This document shows, piece by piece, positions 37,793-46,504 of a DNA stretch of 64,000 nt. The position numbers and the translations under genes were made by a program. Numbering within the stretch: position 1 is the stretch's first letter; each line of letters starts with the position of its first letter. The DNA is taken from the NCBI RefSeq assembly GCF_036924645.1, contig NZ_JAZHRX010000001.1, positions 1,488,001 through 1,552,000 on the forward strand, in the 5' to 3' direction. A model generated the notes under the pieces. That model made no database searches. It was not told the DNA's origin and saw nothing but the letters and a program-made list of their open reading frames with translations. Origin of the DNA: Bradyrhizobium sp. AZCC 2176. GTDB lineage: Bacteria; Pseudomonadota; Alphaproteobacteria; Rhizobiales; Xanthobacteraceae.

Positions 37793-38563
37793 TCAGTTGA
37801 ACCGTGGCGCCGTCAGGTTCATCGCCTGGTGGCCCGACGGCGCAGCCGCGACCGGGCGCAGATGCGCGCCGGCTGGACGGGCCGCGATGCCGGGCCTGCT
37901 ATCGCCGCCGCGCGCCATCACCGGCGCGTTCTTCGGCAGCACCACGACTTTCGTTCCGACATCGACCCGGCTGAACAGATCCGTGATGTCCTCATTGGTC
38001 AGGCGGATGCAGCCCGACGAGACGAATTTTCCGATCGTCGAGGGATCGTTGGTGCCGTGAATGCGGTACTGGCTGGTGCCGAGATACATCGCGCGGGCAC
38101 CGAGCGGATTGCCGGGACCGCCGGCCATGAAACGCGGCAGATAGGGCTGGCGCGCGATCATCTCGTGAGGCGGATACCAGTCCGGCCATTCCGCCTTGCG
38201 GCTGATGGTCTGCACGCCTGACCACGTAAAGCCGTCGCGCCCGACGCCGACACCGTACCGGATGGCCCGGCCCTGGCCGAGCACGTAATAGAGCGTGGTG
38301 TTGCTGGTATCGATGATGATGGTGCCCGGCGCCTCCGTCGTACCGAAAGCGACGACGGCGCGGCGAAGCCGCTCGGGCGTCGCGCCCTCGTCGGACGCGA
38401 TCACCTCATCGGTGGGATACGCATTCGGCTGGGTCGAAGCGTAGCCGGGCGTCTGCGCATTCGCAGCGCTTGAAGCCATTAACGGCGTCAGCGTGACGAC
38501 ACTGACGAGGACGAGCGCGCCTGCCACGCACGACGAAAGCCGGCGATCGGAGAACTGTGTCAT
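37793..38563 (-). CDS. L,D-transpeptidase (YkuD domain)
   Basis: The 256-residue periplasmic enzyme has a signal peptide ending SSAANAQ and a YkuD domain with YRIHGTNDPSTIGKFVSSGCIRL, where His and the Cys of SSGCIRL are the catalytic pair. It cross-links meso-diaminopimelate residues of peptidoglycan or attaches outer-membrane proteins. I chose the ATG at 38563; the reading frame upstream is a 943-codon artefact running antisense to the AI-2E-like gene. A Pro/Ala-rich tail ends the protein. Confidence 0.93.
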   Translation of the reverse strand: MTQFSDRRLSSCVAGALVLVSVVTLTPLMASSAANAQTPGYASTQPNAYPTDEVIASDEGATPERLRRAVVAFGTTEAPGTIIIDTSNTTLYYVLGQGRAIRYGVGVGRDGFTWSGVQTISRKAEWPDWYPPHEMIARQPYLPRFMAGGPGNPLGARAMYLGTSQYRIHGTNDPSTIGKFVSSGCIRLTNEDITDLFSRVDVGTKVVVLPKNAPVMARGGDSRPGIAARPAGAHLRPVAAAPSGHQAMNLTAPRFN

Positions 38564-38788
38564 GGGACTGCCCCGCTGGAGGTGTGCATCGCTGGATGCT
38601 CTGGTCCAACAAACGCCGCCGCAGGCCGGCAGTTCCGTGCGGCCAACGCTGCGCTGCTTCACATCAAGTGCGCCACCGCTCACGCCCGCGCGATGGAACC
38701 CGCGGCTCCGCGCCGCGTTGTGATCGCTGTCCGGTTCACGACGTCGCTGTTGCCGTGTCATCGCCGTTTCGGGCGAGGGGAAACCATT

Positions 38789-39958
38789 GTGAGCGTCATT
38801 CCCGACAAGCCTTCGCCCACCAGGCCTTCGGCGAAATCCCCACCGGCAAAACCTTCGCCCAGCGCACGCCGGCTTGCCAACGCACGGGAAGGTGCGCCGG
38901 TCCCTGACAACAACAGCGAATTGCCGCCGGTCATCCGCCACGCGGAAGTGATGACCATCGCCCTCGTCGGCCTGCTGATCATCTGCGTCATTGCCGGCCT
39001 CTATCTCGCCAAGGCGTTCTTTCTGCCGATCACGATGGCCTTCATCGTCGGGACCATGCTGTCGCCGGCGGCAAGCTTCCTCGAACGCTACCGTATTCCG
39101 CGCGCGGTCGCCGCCGTGCTCATTGTGGCGGCCGCCAGCGCCGGGGTCGCTTTCATGGTCGGCCTGGTCGCCTCGCCCGCGGTGGAATGGAGCGCCAAGC
39201 TTCCGGAGTTGGGGGGACTGCTGAAGGAGAAGCTGCACGTGTTCGACCGACCGCTCGCGCTCTGGCAGGAACTGCAAAGCATGCTCGGCGGCCCCGACAC
39301 GCTCACAACATTTCATCTGCCCAAGATCGAGTGGGTGCAGCCGACATTGGAATTCCTGTCGCCAACCTTTGCCGAATTCCTGCTGTTCATCGCAACGCTG
39401 ATCCTGTTCATCGCGAGCTGGCGGGACCTGCGGCGGGCCTTGGTCATGAATTTCGGAAAGCGAGCGTGGCGGCTGCGGACGCTGCGGATCCTCAACGAGA
39501 TCGAGGAGCATCTCGGCAATTACATCTTGATGTTGACCACGATCAATGTCGGCGTCGGCATCGCTACCGGCCTGATCTGCGCGCTCACGGGCATGCCCAA
39601 TCCGGCCAGTCTCGGCGCGTTGGCCGCGATTCTCAATTTCATTCCGATCATCGGCCCGGTGGCGATGTTCGCCGTCCTGGTCGTGGTCGGTCTCGTCGCG
39701 CTCCCCACTATCGGTGCCGGTCTGCTGGCGTCGGCCATGTTTGCGGTGATGACCTTCCTGGAAGGTCACTTCCTGACGCCGATGATCGTCGGCCGCCGGC
39801 TGGCGCTGAACGCGCTCGCCGTGTTCATGGCGCTGGCGTTCTGGACCTGGCTGTGGGGCCCGATGGGCGCGTTCCTGTCGTCGCCGCTCCTGATCGTCGC
39901 GCTGATCGTGAAGGAGCATTTGATGCCGCCGGATTCGCCGCAACTGCCGCAGGATTAG
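38789..39958 (+). CDS. AI-2E-family transporter
   Basis: The 389-residue membrane protein starts at a GTG (38789) with GAGGGG eight bases upstream. It has a polar Pro/Ser-rich N-terminus, then about seven or eight helices and the family motif NFIPIIGPVAMFAVLV, followed by FLEGHFLTPMIVGRRL. The family (UPF0118) includes TqsA and various permeases, so the substrate is open. The open frame upstream of 38789 overlaps the divergent L,D-transpeptidase promoter region and lacks conserved look. Confidence 0.88.
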   Translation: MSVIPDKPSPTRPSAKSPPAKPSPSARRLANAREGAPVPDNNSELPPVIRHAEVMTIALVGLLIICVIAGLYLAKAFFLPITMAFIVGTMLSPAASFLERYRIPRAVAAVLIVAAASAGVAFMVGLVASPAVEWSAKLPELGGLLKEKLHVFDRPLALWQELQSMLGGPDTLTTFHLPKIEWVQPTLEFLSPTFAEFLLFIATLILFIASWRDLRRALVMNFGKRAWRLRTLRILNEIEEHLGNYILMLTTINVGVGIATGLICALTGMPNPASLGALAAILNFIPIIGPVAMFAVLVVVGLVALPTIGAGLLASAMFAVMTFLEGHFLTPMIVGRRLALNALAVFMALAFWTWLWGPMGAFLSSPLLIVALIVKEHLMPPDSPQLPQD

Positions 39959-40060
39959 GCCTGGAATTAGGCTTGGAAGTAAGCCTGCGACTACACCTTG
40001 GAACTTCCCATTCGACGGGACGTTTGTTCGACAGATGAATTCGGTATCCGGGAGCTTTCG

Positions 40061-40423
40061 ATGTCGATGAACGAAGCCACGAAAAATCTGACGGACAAAG
40101 CAACCTACGAACGCCTGGAAAAGGATGTAATCGCCGTGAAAAACGATATCGCAGCCCTGACCGAGCAGATCACCGATGCGCTGAACAGCTTTGCCGGCAC
40201 CGCCGGCAAGCAGGCGCGGCGTGGCTACAAGCAGGCGCGCGCCAATGCGGAGCAGGCGGTCGAGGACATGTCGGAGCGCAGCAGCGCGATGATGGACGCC
40301 GCTCACGACGCCGCCTCCTCGATCGAGGAGACGCTGGAAGACGCCATCACACAGCGCCCGTTGGCAACCGTCGCGCTGGCGCTGGGTATCGGTTTTCTGA
40401 TCGGCGTGACCTGGCGAAGGTAG
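40061..40423 (+). CDS. DUF883/ElaB-like tail-anchored protein
   Basis: From ATG 40061 (GGGAG six bases upstream) the 120-residue protein is mostly one long amphipathic helix. It ends with ITQRPLATVALALGIGFLIGVTWRR, a membrane anchor with the basic end usual for ElaB/YqjD/DUF883 proteins, which associate with ribosomes at the inner membrane in E. coli stationary phase. The following gene for a membrane protein is on the same strand, and the two likely form a unit, as in many alphaproteobacteria. Confidence 0.85.
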   Translation: MSMNEATKNLTDKATYERLEKDVIAVKNDIAALTEQITDALNSFAGTAGKQARRGYKQARANAEQAVEDMSERSSAMMDAAHDAASSIEETLEDAITQRPLATVALALGIGFLIGVTWRR

Positions 40424-40463
40424 TTTTGGCGCAGGTAGTTCTGGCGCAGGTAGCTTTGGCGCA
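40419..40463 (+). repeat. Three-copy 15-bp tandem repeat
   Basis: Three units of GGTAGTTYTGGCGCA-type sequence (40419-40433, 40434-40448, 40449-40463) lie end to end. The first contains the stop codon of the DUF883-like gene. A further pair of shorter repeats (CTTTCGGATCGAGG-like) follows at about 40558-40585. Confidence 0.85.
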
Positions 40464-40591
40464 CACGGTTGCGGCGCCGATCTTCTTCGATGGCGCGCGC
40501 CCGCGAGCCGGCCGCCGCGGCGCCATTGCGTATTGCGGCTTGTTTGGTTGACGTCGTTTTCGGATCGAGGCTTTCGGATCGAGGTTTGGCC

Positions 40592-41038
40592 ATGTTTCAG
40601 CGACTGATCGATGACGTCAAGCAATCGACCGGCTCCGCGCTGCGGCTGACTTCGCTGGCGGCAGCGGCGGCCATGGCGTTGCTGGTCACGATCGCGTTTC
40701 TGTGCGCGGCGGCCTTCGTGTTCGTGCTGCAGAACTACGGTCCCGTGCAGGCCTGCCTGACTGGGGCTGCCATCTTCTTCGTCGTCACATTGATCGCGGC
40801 CGGCTGCTACATGGTGCGCAAGAAGCAGATCGAGGCGCGCGCCGAACAGGCGGCGAAGATGGCGAAGTCCACCGCGCAGACCGTGCTGTCCGATCCGGTG
40901 CTGGTCGCAGCCGGCATCCAGGTGATCCGCGCCATCGGCGTCAAGAAGCTGATCCCGATCCTTGCGGTCGGCGGACTGGCGCTGGGATTTCTCGCAAGCC
41001 GCGCCAGCACAAGCGGCGGTGAAGCCCCGGCGGAGTAG
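40592..41038 (+). CDS. Small membrane protein (phage-holin/Act_DUF-like)
   Basis: From ATG 40592 the 148-residue protein starts MFQRLIDDVKQSTGSALRLTS. It has two adjacent membrane helices (about 25-45 and 55-75), a basic helix (RKKQIEARAEQAAKMAKST) and a third hydrophobic segment (KKLIPILAVGGLALGFLAS). This layout matches small phage-holin-superfamily-III-like membrane proteins that pair with DUF883 proteins. Function unknown. GAGG stands eight bases before the start. The open frame upstream of 40592 crosses the repeats and is not used. Confidence 0.75.
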   Translation: MFQRLIDDVKQSTGSALRLTSLAAAAAMALLVTIAFLCAAAFVFVLQNYGPVQACLTGAAIFFVVTLIAAGCYMVRKKQIEARAEQAAKMAKSTAQTVLSDPVLVAAGIQVIRAIGVKKLIPILAVGGLALGFLASRASTSGGEAPAE

Positions 41039-41049
41039 GCAAGGGCTGC

Positions 41050-41600
41050 GCGCCTTCCATAGTCACGCCTTCCGTAGCCCTACGACATGACTTCGCGTTC
41101 TCGCGGCGCATCTCGCCCGAGGTTTTGCATCTCCGTTTGCCCTCTTCGAAATTAGAGGGCGCAGGGAAGACCGGGTGCTTGCTGCACCCGCGGTCTCGCG
41201 TGCGATTTGCGCAAACAAAACTGCACACGAGCATACAGGGCAGCGGGAGCATTCCGGCCTTCCCTGCGCAATGGCTCTACGGCTTACTTCGTGCTCTTCC
41301 CGGAGAACGGCTCTGTTGCCTCCGTCGCTGCGCAAACAGTTTCACGCAACTTAACGCCAGCACCGCGGCGTCCGAACCACACGACTTCGCCGTACGCCTC
41401 CGGCGCGTACGTCTAGCGCGCCATCAGCGTCCATCGCATCTCACCGCGCGTTCGTGACGATGGCCAACGCCCCTCATCTGCCGCGAGACGGGCGGAGTTA
41501 TGCGGCTGATTTGGGTGAGAACGAAAGCAGAATATTTTTGCGCGAAGGGCTGGACAGGTTTTTACTGATTTGCCCGACAAGTGGCTTTGTCGCGGTTCTT
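41050..41600. repeat. Long dispersed repeat, no gene
   Basis: This roughly 550-base stretch has no plausible gene. It contains GCATCTCGCCCGAGG, then TTAGAGGGCGCAGGGAAG, ACCGGGTGCTTGCTGCACC and CGGTCTCGCGTGCGATTTGC. I recognise these strings from a repeat family spread through Bradyrhizobium and Rhodopseudomonas genomes, often mis-annotated as small proteins. The pair CTTCG.GTACGC and GCGTACG near 41390-41410 may form a hairpin. Copy number cannot be checked here. Confidence 0.6.
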
Positions 41601-41603
41601 CCG

Positions 41604-41710
41604 CCGTCATTCCGGGGCGATGCGAAGCATTGAGCCCGGAATCCATCGGGCCACATACTCTGCGGTGAAATGGATTCCGGGCTCGCGCCGCGCGCGCCCC
41701 GGAATGACGG
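41604..41710. repeat. Nested inverted repeat element
   Basis: The outer arms CCGTCATTCCGGGGCG (41604-41619) and CGCCCCGGAATGACGG (41695-41710) and the inner arms GAGCCCGGAATCCAT (41632-41646) and ATGGATTCCGGGCTC (41670-41684) pair almost perfectly. The whole element folds as one long cruciform or hairpin right at the 3' end of dsbB, where it may end transcription. Confidence 0.85.
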
Positions 41711-41715
41711 AGGAG

Positions 41716-42255
41716 CTACGCCCGCTTCGCCGACATCATGCCCCATGCGGCGATCGCCGCCATCAACAGCGAGATCAGCACGTTGTAGCCGGCGAGCGAG
41801 AGGCCGAGGAAGCGCCACTGCACCTCGTCGCAGCGGATCACTTTTACCGTGTCGAGGCGCTGCAGCAGCGTGCCGGCGCTGCCGAGATCGGCCACCGGGC
41901 CCGAGCAATCGGTCGGCCCCTGCCAGAATTGCCATTCGACGCCCGCGTGATAGCCGCCGAGCCCGGCATTGGCCAGCGCCGCGAGCGCGAGAATGGCGAG
42001 CCCGGCCAGCACCACCGGCCGCGGCGCCCCGCGCGCGGCCCCGAACGCGACCACGAGGCCGAGCGGGAGAGCCAGATAATAGGCGTAGCGCTGTTCGAGG
42101 CAGAGCGGACAGGGCCGGATATCCAGCACGAGCTGGAAGAACCAGGCGCCCGCCAGCGTCGCGGCAGCAATGCCGGCGACGGCCAGCGCCGCCATCAGCG
42201 CCGGATCGGTGGAATGGCGCGTCGGCGAGAAATGGGCGGCGGCATCTGATGTCAC
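41716..42255 (-). CDS. dsbB: Disulfide bond formation protein DsbB
   Basis: DsbB reoxidises DsbA by passing electrons to quinones. The 179-residue protein has four membrane helices and both cysteine pairs: CPLC in the first periplasmic loop (RPCPLCLEQRYAYYLAL) and the pair in QGPTDCSGP and VIRCDEVQWR. I favour the GTG at 42255, since GGAG lies eight bases upstream; the frame allows another GTG at 42273. No dsbA is nearby. The nested palindrome lies just behind the gene. Confidence 0.92.
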   Translation of the reverse strand: MTSDAAAHFSPTRHSTDPALMAALAVAGIAAATLAGAWFFQLVLDIRPCPLCLEQRYAYYLALPLGLVVAFGAARGAPRPVVLAGLAILALAALANAGLGGYHAGVEWQFWQGPTDCSGPVADLGSAGTLLQRLDTVKVIRCDEVQWRFLGLSLAGYNVLISLLMAAIAAWGMMSAKRA

Positions 42256-42425
42256 GGACGTTCTCCGGAGCACAATCCATGCTCAAACAGGCAACAGCGT
42301 CCTATCCCGCTGCCGCCGGCCTGTCGAGGCGGGCCACAATCACATCCGCGCGGGTTGACCCGCGCAGGCGGCCCGCTATATTCCCGCCCGCTTCGCCGCA
42401 CCGGGCATCTACCCTGTGTCCGAAG

Positions 42426-42510
42426 GCCCCTGTGGCGGAACTGGTAGACGCGCTCGACTCAAAATCGAGTTCCGCAAGGAGTGCTGGTTCGATTCCGGCC
42501 AGGGGCACCA
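42426..42510 (+). tRNA. tRNA-Leu (anticodon CAA)
   Basis: The acceptor arms GCCCCTG and CAGGGGC pair, and the D-arm is GGCGGAACTGGTAGACGC. The anticodon stem CTCGA/TCGAG encloses the loop CTCAAAA, giving anticodon CAA. A long variable arm (class II) and the T-arm GGTTCGATTCC follow. ACCA is encoded at 42507-42510. It reads TTG codons. Recombinase remnants begin about 120 bases downstream, so its 3' end is a candidate integration site. Confidence 0.96.
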
Positions 42511-42634
42511 ATTGGGCTGTCCAAGCCCGTTCCAAAAGCGTCCGCAACCGTCCGCGCAGTGCTCCGCGCCTCGCGTAACCGTCACGCGCGGGATGTCCTG
42601 AGTTCAACGTGTTGTCGGCCGCCGCATCGTGCTG

Positions 42635-43024
42635 GTCGCGATGCCGGAATTTTCCGCGTGGGTCGCCGCAGCCGATGCGATTGAACGGGCCTCGATCGGA
42701 GACAGCTTCTATCTCGCGCTGTTCACCGGGCAGCTCCAGACCGATCGTCTGACTATGCGCGACGAGAGCGACGTCGAGGGACGGCACGCGTTCCGGCAAA
42801 GCAAGACTGGCGAACTCGTCGACATCAAGGACGAGCCACAACTTAGCGCACGGCGAAACGCTTCTCGCGCACGGATAAAGGTGCTTAAGCTGCGGCTGCG
42901 GCTTCAGCTTGAGACGGCACCGCTCGAACTCGTTGTCAACGAGGACAATGGCGAGCCTTATGATGAGAGCACCTATCGCCATTGCGTGTCGACGCGCGCG
43001 CCGTCGCCGTGTTCGGCGTTCTAG
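42635..43024 (+). pseudogene. Tyrosine-integrase fragment next to tRNA-Leu
   Basis: The open frame encodes FSAWVAAADAIERASIGDSFYLALFTGQ, then LQTDRLTMRD, GRHAFRQSKTGELVDI and PLELVVNEDNGEPYDESTYRHC. This is the central catalytic-domain pattern of a phage-type integrase family found in Rhizobiales. The first catalytic Arg (expected in TGQR) is Leu. The N-terminal DNA-binding part and the C-terminal His/Arg/Tyr part are missing, with the frame running into unrelated residues after STYRH. It is therefore a decayed relic, located where integrases of tRNA-borne islands usually sit. Confidence 0.72.
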
Positions 43025-43035
43025 CACGCGATACC

Positions 43036-43248
43036 GTGCGCCAGGCGATCGTTCGCGCTGAGCGATTGACCACCGAACTGATCAGAGCCGTCGACGGGCT
43101 GTTCGCGCCTTTCTCGCTCGATGAAGAGAACAAGGCGCAGCGCGCTCGCGCAGTCGATCAGCGCGCGCGTGTGCTAGCGGAATGGCTGGATGCGCAGGCG
43201 GCGCGCGACAGCAATGGCGAGGTACGCAAGGAAGGGATGAAGGGCTGA
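43036..43248 (+). CDS. Unrecognised small protein
   Basis: From the GTG at 43036 the frame codes about 70 residues: VRQAIVRAERLTTELIRAVDG and LFAPFSLDEENKAQRARAVDQRARVLAEWLDAQAAR. It is helical, charged and soluble. It lies inside the decayed segment after the integrase relic, and no ribosome site is convincing. It could be a phage-like small protein or the broken end of one. I do not recognise a family. Confidence 0.35.
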   Translation: MRQAIVRAERLTTELIRAVDGLFAPFSLDEENKAQRARAVDQRARVLAEWLDAQAARDSNGEVRKEGMKG

Positions 43249-43268
43249 ATCGTCTGACCGGCCGAATC

Positions 43269-43396
43269 TCAGTTCGGTGGCGGCTTGTAGCTAAGGTGCT
43301 TGGCGTAGTAGTATTCCGGGTGGATGACGAACGCCATCTTCTCGATCGCCGTGCCGAGGCCACCGACGGCTCGCAACGCGCCCTGAATCCGAGTTG
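43269..43396 (-). pseudogene. C-terminal fragment of an unknown protein
   Basis: The minus-strand frame ending at the TGA 43271-43269 reads TRIQGALRAVGGLGTAIEKM followed by AFVIHPEYYYAKHLSYKPPPN. Its composition looks protein-like (HPEYYYAKHL), yet the frame has no convincing start or ribosome site. I take it to be the tail of a gene whose front was lost. It faces the small protein at 43036 with a 20-base gap. Confidence 0.35.
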
Positions 43397-43576
43397 GGCG
43401 CTGTGAGTGTAACTCCGCAGCCGACACTCAGCTTCAGCATCTCCTGGTCAAAGACACTCCGCTACGCGCGGCGCTCAATCTCCTTCCTGGCGATGATATT
43501 CCCTGCCTCCTGTCAGTCGACCAAACAAGCGGACGATCAACGATTAGTCGTGCACAAAGATTGCGTTCTTGCCGGA

Positions 43577-44029
43577 TCAGGCCCGTTCGGGTCCGACCGC
43601 TACGACCATCACACCGTCGATCCCGATCAGGAAAGTCATTGTCGGTTCATCGCACTGTGGTGCCGCTTCGATCGCGTGCTTGAACACCTCTATTTCTGTT
43701 TGCATTGCCAGCCGGGTACTAATCCCTGACTCCGCGGAGCAAATCGAATGTCCGTTTGACCTAAGTCCCATCAAATCTGTCCTCAAGTCAGCATCGCCAC
43801 AAATTTGAAGAGCTTCTGCAAAATCACGTGCTTCAAAGGCAAGTGTCGGCCTCCCGTCGATCTCGAGCACAAAAACCGCAACAACGCCGTCCGATCCCAA
43901 CATGCGTTCTCGCTCGGACACGAGAATCTCCTTCAGAATTGATCCCAGTGATCTTGCTCCGGTTCTGCGGCAGTTCCTTCTCCAATCCCTGAGCGGCTTA
44001 CCTTCGACATGAAACTTTATGCCCGGCAT
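43577..44029 (-). CDS. Conserved hypothetical protein
   Basis: The 150-residue protein starts MPGIKFHVEGKPLRDWRRN and has a repeated element: VVAVFVLEIDGRPTLAFEARDFAEA in the middle and TMTFLIGIDGVMVVAVGPE at the end. The middle contains ALQICGDADLRTDLMGLRSNG. I remember similar short proteins in Bradyrhizobium without an assigned role. No signal or membrane segment. The codon use includes more A/T than the upstream genes, consistent with island DNA. The 420 bases to its right, up to 44463, hold no gene I can support. Confidence 0.6.
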   Translation of the reverse strand: MPGIKFHVEGKPLRDWRRNCRRTGARSLGSILKEILVSERERMLGSDGVVAVFVLEIDGRPTLAFEARDFAEALQICGDADLRTDLMGLRSNGHSICSAESGISTRLAMQTEIEVFKHAIEAAPQCDEPTMTFLIGIDGVMVVAVGPERA

Positions 44030-44463
44030 GTGTCAGATGATTTCTGATCTCGATGGCCGATTTACACCTCGCGCTAGGGAACGCTCACAGAAACGCCCTG
44101 TTCCTCGGAAGCTTCTTAATAACCCTCGCGGATCAACATTCACGCTTGGAGCGAGCCCTTGAGCTTGCTGCTCCCTGTAAGGAGCCGCGTATAGGAACCG
44201 CAGTCGTTCATAAGGTTTTACTATGCTTACTTTTCCCTGTTTAACCGAGGACCTCGCCAGGGAGAGCCGGGTACCCGACTTAGATTAAGCAGTAGAGAAG
44301 CAATTGTTCGCGCTACGGCGAGCACATTTTAGCGTTCCTACGATGAAGTGACTTGCGTAACCTCCGACGCCGAACCGCTGGAGTTGACCCTGGTCCAGCG
44401 CAGGGCTCGCCGGTCACGACCCTTCGTGGTTTGATCGCTACTCGCTTTGGTCCTGGGTAGCAG

Positions 44464-44973
44464 ATGGCGCAGATTTCGAGTCACCGGCGCATGCCAACTA
44501 TACTCGCAGCCGATGTTGCGGGCTTTTCTGCGCTCATGGAGCACGATGACGTAGGTACCTATGTGCAAGTTGCGCTCCTTCGGCGCGAAATTGTTGAGCC
44601 GATCGTGGCTGATAATCGTGGCAGCCTGATCGAATCTATGGAAGGTGGCTTTCTTGCGGAGTTCGGAAGTCCTCTCGAAGCGCTACGCTGTGGGATTTAT
44701 ATTCAGCGCACTCTTGCCGATGCAACCGACAGTATTCATTTTCGCGTCGGATTGAATTTGGGTGACGCAATAGCTGAAAATATCCATGTAGCGGCTCGCC
44801 TGGAGGCGCTCGCCGATCCAGGCGACATCTTGATTTCGCGCGACATTTACGACGAAGTTATTGGGAAGATTGATGCTCGATTTGAGGATCGTGGCGAACT
44901 ACGATTAGAAAACACTTCGCAGGTCATCCGCGTGTACGCCGTGATTGCCAGAGCCAGAGGCTGTACGTTCTAA
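44464..44973 (+). CDS. Degenerate class III adenylate/guanylate cyclase domain
   Basis: The 169-residue protein aligns by eye with the stand-alone cyclase domain of Bradyrhizobium adenylate cyclases. It opens with PTILAADVAGFSALMEHDD (first metal Asp present) and shows FRVGLNLGDAIAE, VAARLEALADPGDILISRDI and RFEDRGELRLENTSQVIRVYAV. The usual TGDGFLVEF is ESMEGGFLAEF, removing the second metal-site Asp, and a stretch of about eight residues before NVAARL is deleted. The normal C-terminal TPR part is missing. It is likely catalytically dead: either a relic or a binding-only derivative. Confidence 0.7.
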   Translation: MAQISSHRRMPTILAADVAGFSALMEHDDVGTYVQVALLRREIVEPIVADNRGSLIESMEGGFLAEFGSPLEALRCGIYIQRTLADATDSIHFRVGLNLGDAIAENIHVAARLEALADPGDILISRDIYDEVIGKIDARFEDRGELRLENTSQVIRVYAVIARARGCTF

Positions 44974-45379
44974 CTTCACTGGCAGAAGCAGGTAAAAGGT
45001 GTGTATGCGGCGCAAGTCCAGGAGATCCACACCTGGAGCGAGGATAGAAACTGGCGCGCGCGAGCGTCTCACCTTTGCATTGCTGTTCTACGCGGGCAGC
45101 GCTGGTCTGCGCTGTTGATCGCATTCCGATTGGGATCGCAGCTGTCCGGTCCGAAGCCGTGTTCGCCAAGCACAATGTCGTAGGCACACTAGATTGCGGT
45201 TAACAAAGATTCAAACGCTTACCCGCAAAGACATGTGCGCGCCTCGGCCATACGACCGATTCCGCCAATGTAGCGGTGTGGATAGTTGACGGCCGTCAAT
45301 ATCAGGTTTGAGAGCTGATGTTGAATTGCGGGCTGACGACTTGACGATCTCATCTTACCAACCATGGAAAGCTAGCTAA
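44974..45379 (+). promoter_or_regulatory. galE upstream region, otherwise gene-free
   Basis: Four hundred bases without a credible gene separate the cyclase relic from galE. It holds the perfect palindrome TTGACGGCCGTCAA at 45286-45299, about 81 bases before the galE start. A half-like copy TTGACGATCTCATC lies near 45342-45355. The region has higher A/T content toward galE, as expected for promoter DNA. Confidence 0.6.
45286..45299. promoter_or_regulatory. Palindromic operator TTGACGGCCGTCAA (site 1)
   Basis: A perfect 14-base palindrome fitting TTGA-N6-TCAA, the spacing used by Fnr/FixK-type regulators, is centred about 87 bases before the galE start. It shares TTGACG-N2-CGTCAA with the sites at 48251 and 58179. 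Confidence 0.7.
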
Positions 45380-46357
45380 ATGGCCGTCCTAGTTACCGGT
45401 GGTGCCGGCTACATTGGTAGCCAAACAGTTCTGGAGCTTGTTGATGCGAGCGAGAACGTTGTCGTTCTGGACGACCTTTCTAATGGTTTTGAGGCGGCCG
45501 TTCCTTGTAGCGCCAAATTGGTCGTTGGCGACATCGGCGACACAACGTTGCTGGCTAGTATAATTGCCGAACATGAAGTTGATGCGATCATCCATTTTGC
45601 CGGCTCGGTAGTGGTTCCGGAATCGGTCGCGAACCCGCTGGACTACTACCACAATAATACCTGCAAGACACGGACACTGTTGGAATTGGCGGTTAAGGGA
45701 CGTGTTCCGTATTTCATTTTCTCATCAACGGCGGCCGTGTATGGAGCTGGCGGGCTTGAACCGGTCAAAGAGAACAGTCTTCTGCGACCGCAGTCCCCTT
45801 ACGGGCGATCCAAGTTGATGTCGGAATGGATGTTAGAGGATATCTCTAAGGCACATCCCCTCAGGTATACGGTTCTGAGATATTTCAATGTCGCGGGCGC
45901 AGACCCGCGGGGGCGAACTGGGCAGGCGGCTCGGGGCGCTACGCATTTGATAAAGGTGGCAAGCGAAGCTGCGTTGGGTATACGCAACTTCGTGGAAGTC
46001 TTCGGTACCGACTATCCCACGACGGACGGAACGTGCATTCGAGACTACATCCACGTCAAGGATTTGGCTGTTGCGCACAAACTTGCACTTAGCCGCCTCC
46101 GAGCAGGTGGACAAAGCGTCACGGCAAATTGCGGCTACAGCCACGGATATTCCGTCCTTGAGGTCTTGGAGGCAGTTCAGCGCGTCAATGGGAGGAAACT
46201 TGACATCCGATTTTCGAACCGACGGCCCGGAGATCCTGCCGCGGTACTGGCAGACTCCAGTTTCGCGCGATCTGAGTTTGGATGGATCCCACAGTTTGAC
46301 AATCTCGATACGATCGTGAGCAGCGCGCTCAATTGGGAGCGAGCTCCCTTGTATTAG
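45380..46357 (+). CDS. galE: UDP-glucose 4-epimerase
   Basis: GalE interconverts UDP-glucose and UDP-galactose and so supplies galactosyl units to the polysaccharide made by this locus. The 325-residue protein has VTGGAGYIGSQTVLELV (NAD binding), FSSTAAVYG with the catalytic Ser/Thr, and SPYGRSK with the catalytic Tyr and Lys. It also has NVAGADP and the C-terminal NRRPGDPAAVLAD. The codon use is visibly less GC-rich than in the left half of the window. It is preceded by operator site 1 and followed by an IS630 relic. Confidence 0.94.
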   Translation: MAVLVTGGAGYIGSQTVLELVDASENVVVLDDLSNGFEAAVPCSAKLVVGDIGDTTLLASIIAEHEVDAIIHFAGSVVVPESVANPLDYYHNNTCKTRTLLELAVKGRVPYFIFSSTAAVYGAGGLEPVKENSLLRPQSPYGRSKLMSEWMLEDISKAHPLRYTVLRYFNVAGADPRGRTGQAARGATHLIKVASEAALGIRNFVEVFGTDYPTTDGTCIRDYIHVKDLAVAHKLALSRLRAGGQSVTANCGYSHGYSVLEVLEAVQRVNGRKLDIRFSNRRPGDPAAVLADSSFARSEFGWIPQFDNLDTIVSSALNWERAPLY

Positions 46358-46504
46358 TTGGGCAGGCAATCGGTGCCGGCGCGGTGAGTGCCGTATATCG
46401 GCGCAGAGCCGCAACGGTCCTGGCTTGCCTATGCTGCGGGACGACACGTCGCCGTTCGCGCCACGCCCGGGATCGCCGATAAAGCTGGTTTGCGCCAAGC
46501 CACT

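Noticed and set aside
40419..40463. Three 15-bp repeats as a CRISPR-like array
   Set aside because: Units are contiguous with no spacers and no cas genes exist in the window. I saw no CRISPR array anywhere.
38564..40624. Very long minus-strand frame extending the L,D-transpeptidase upstream
   Set aside because: It runs antisense through the AI-2E-like and DUF883-like genes; the signal peptide fixes the true start at 38563.
44053..44244. 63-codon plus-strand frame
   Set aside because: No ribosome site or protein-like composition; the region shows nothing else.
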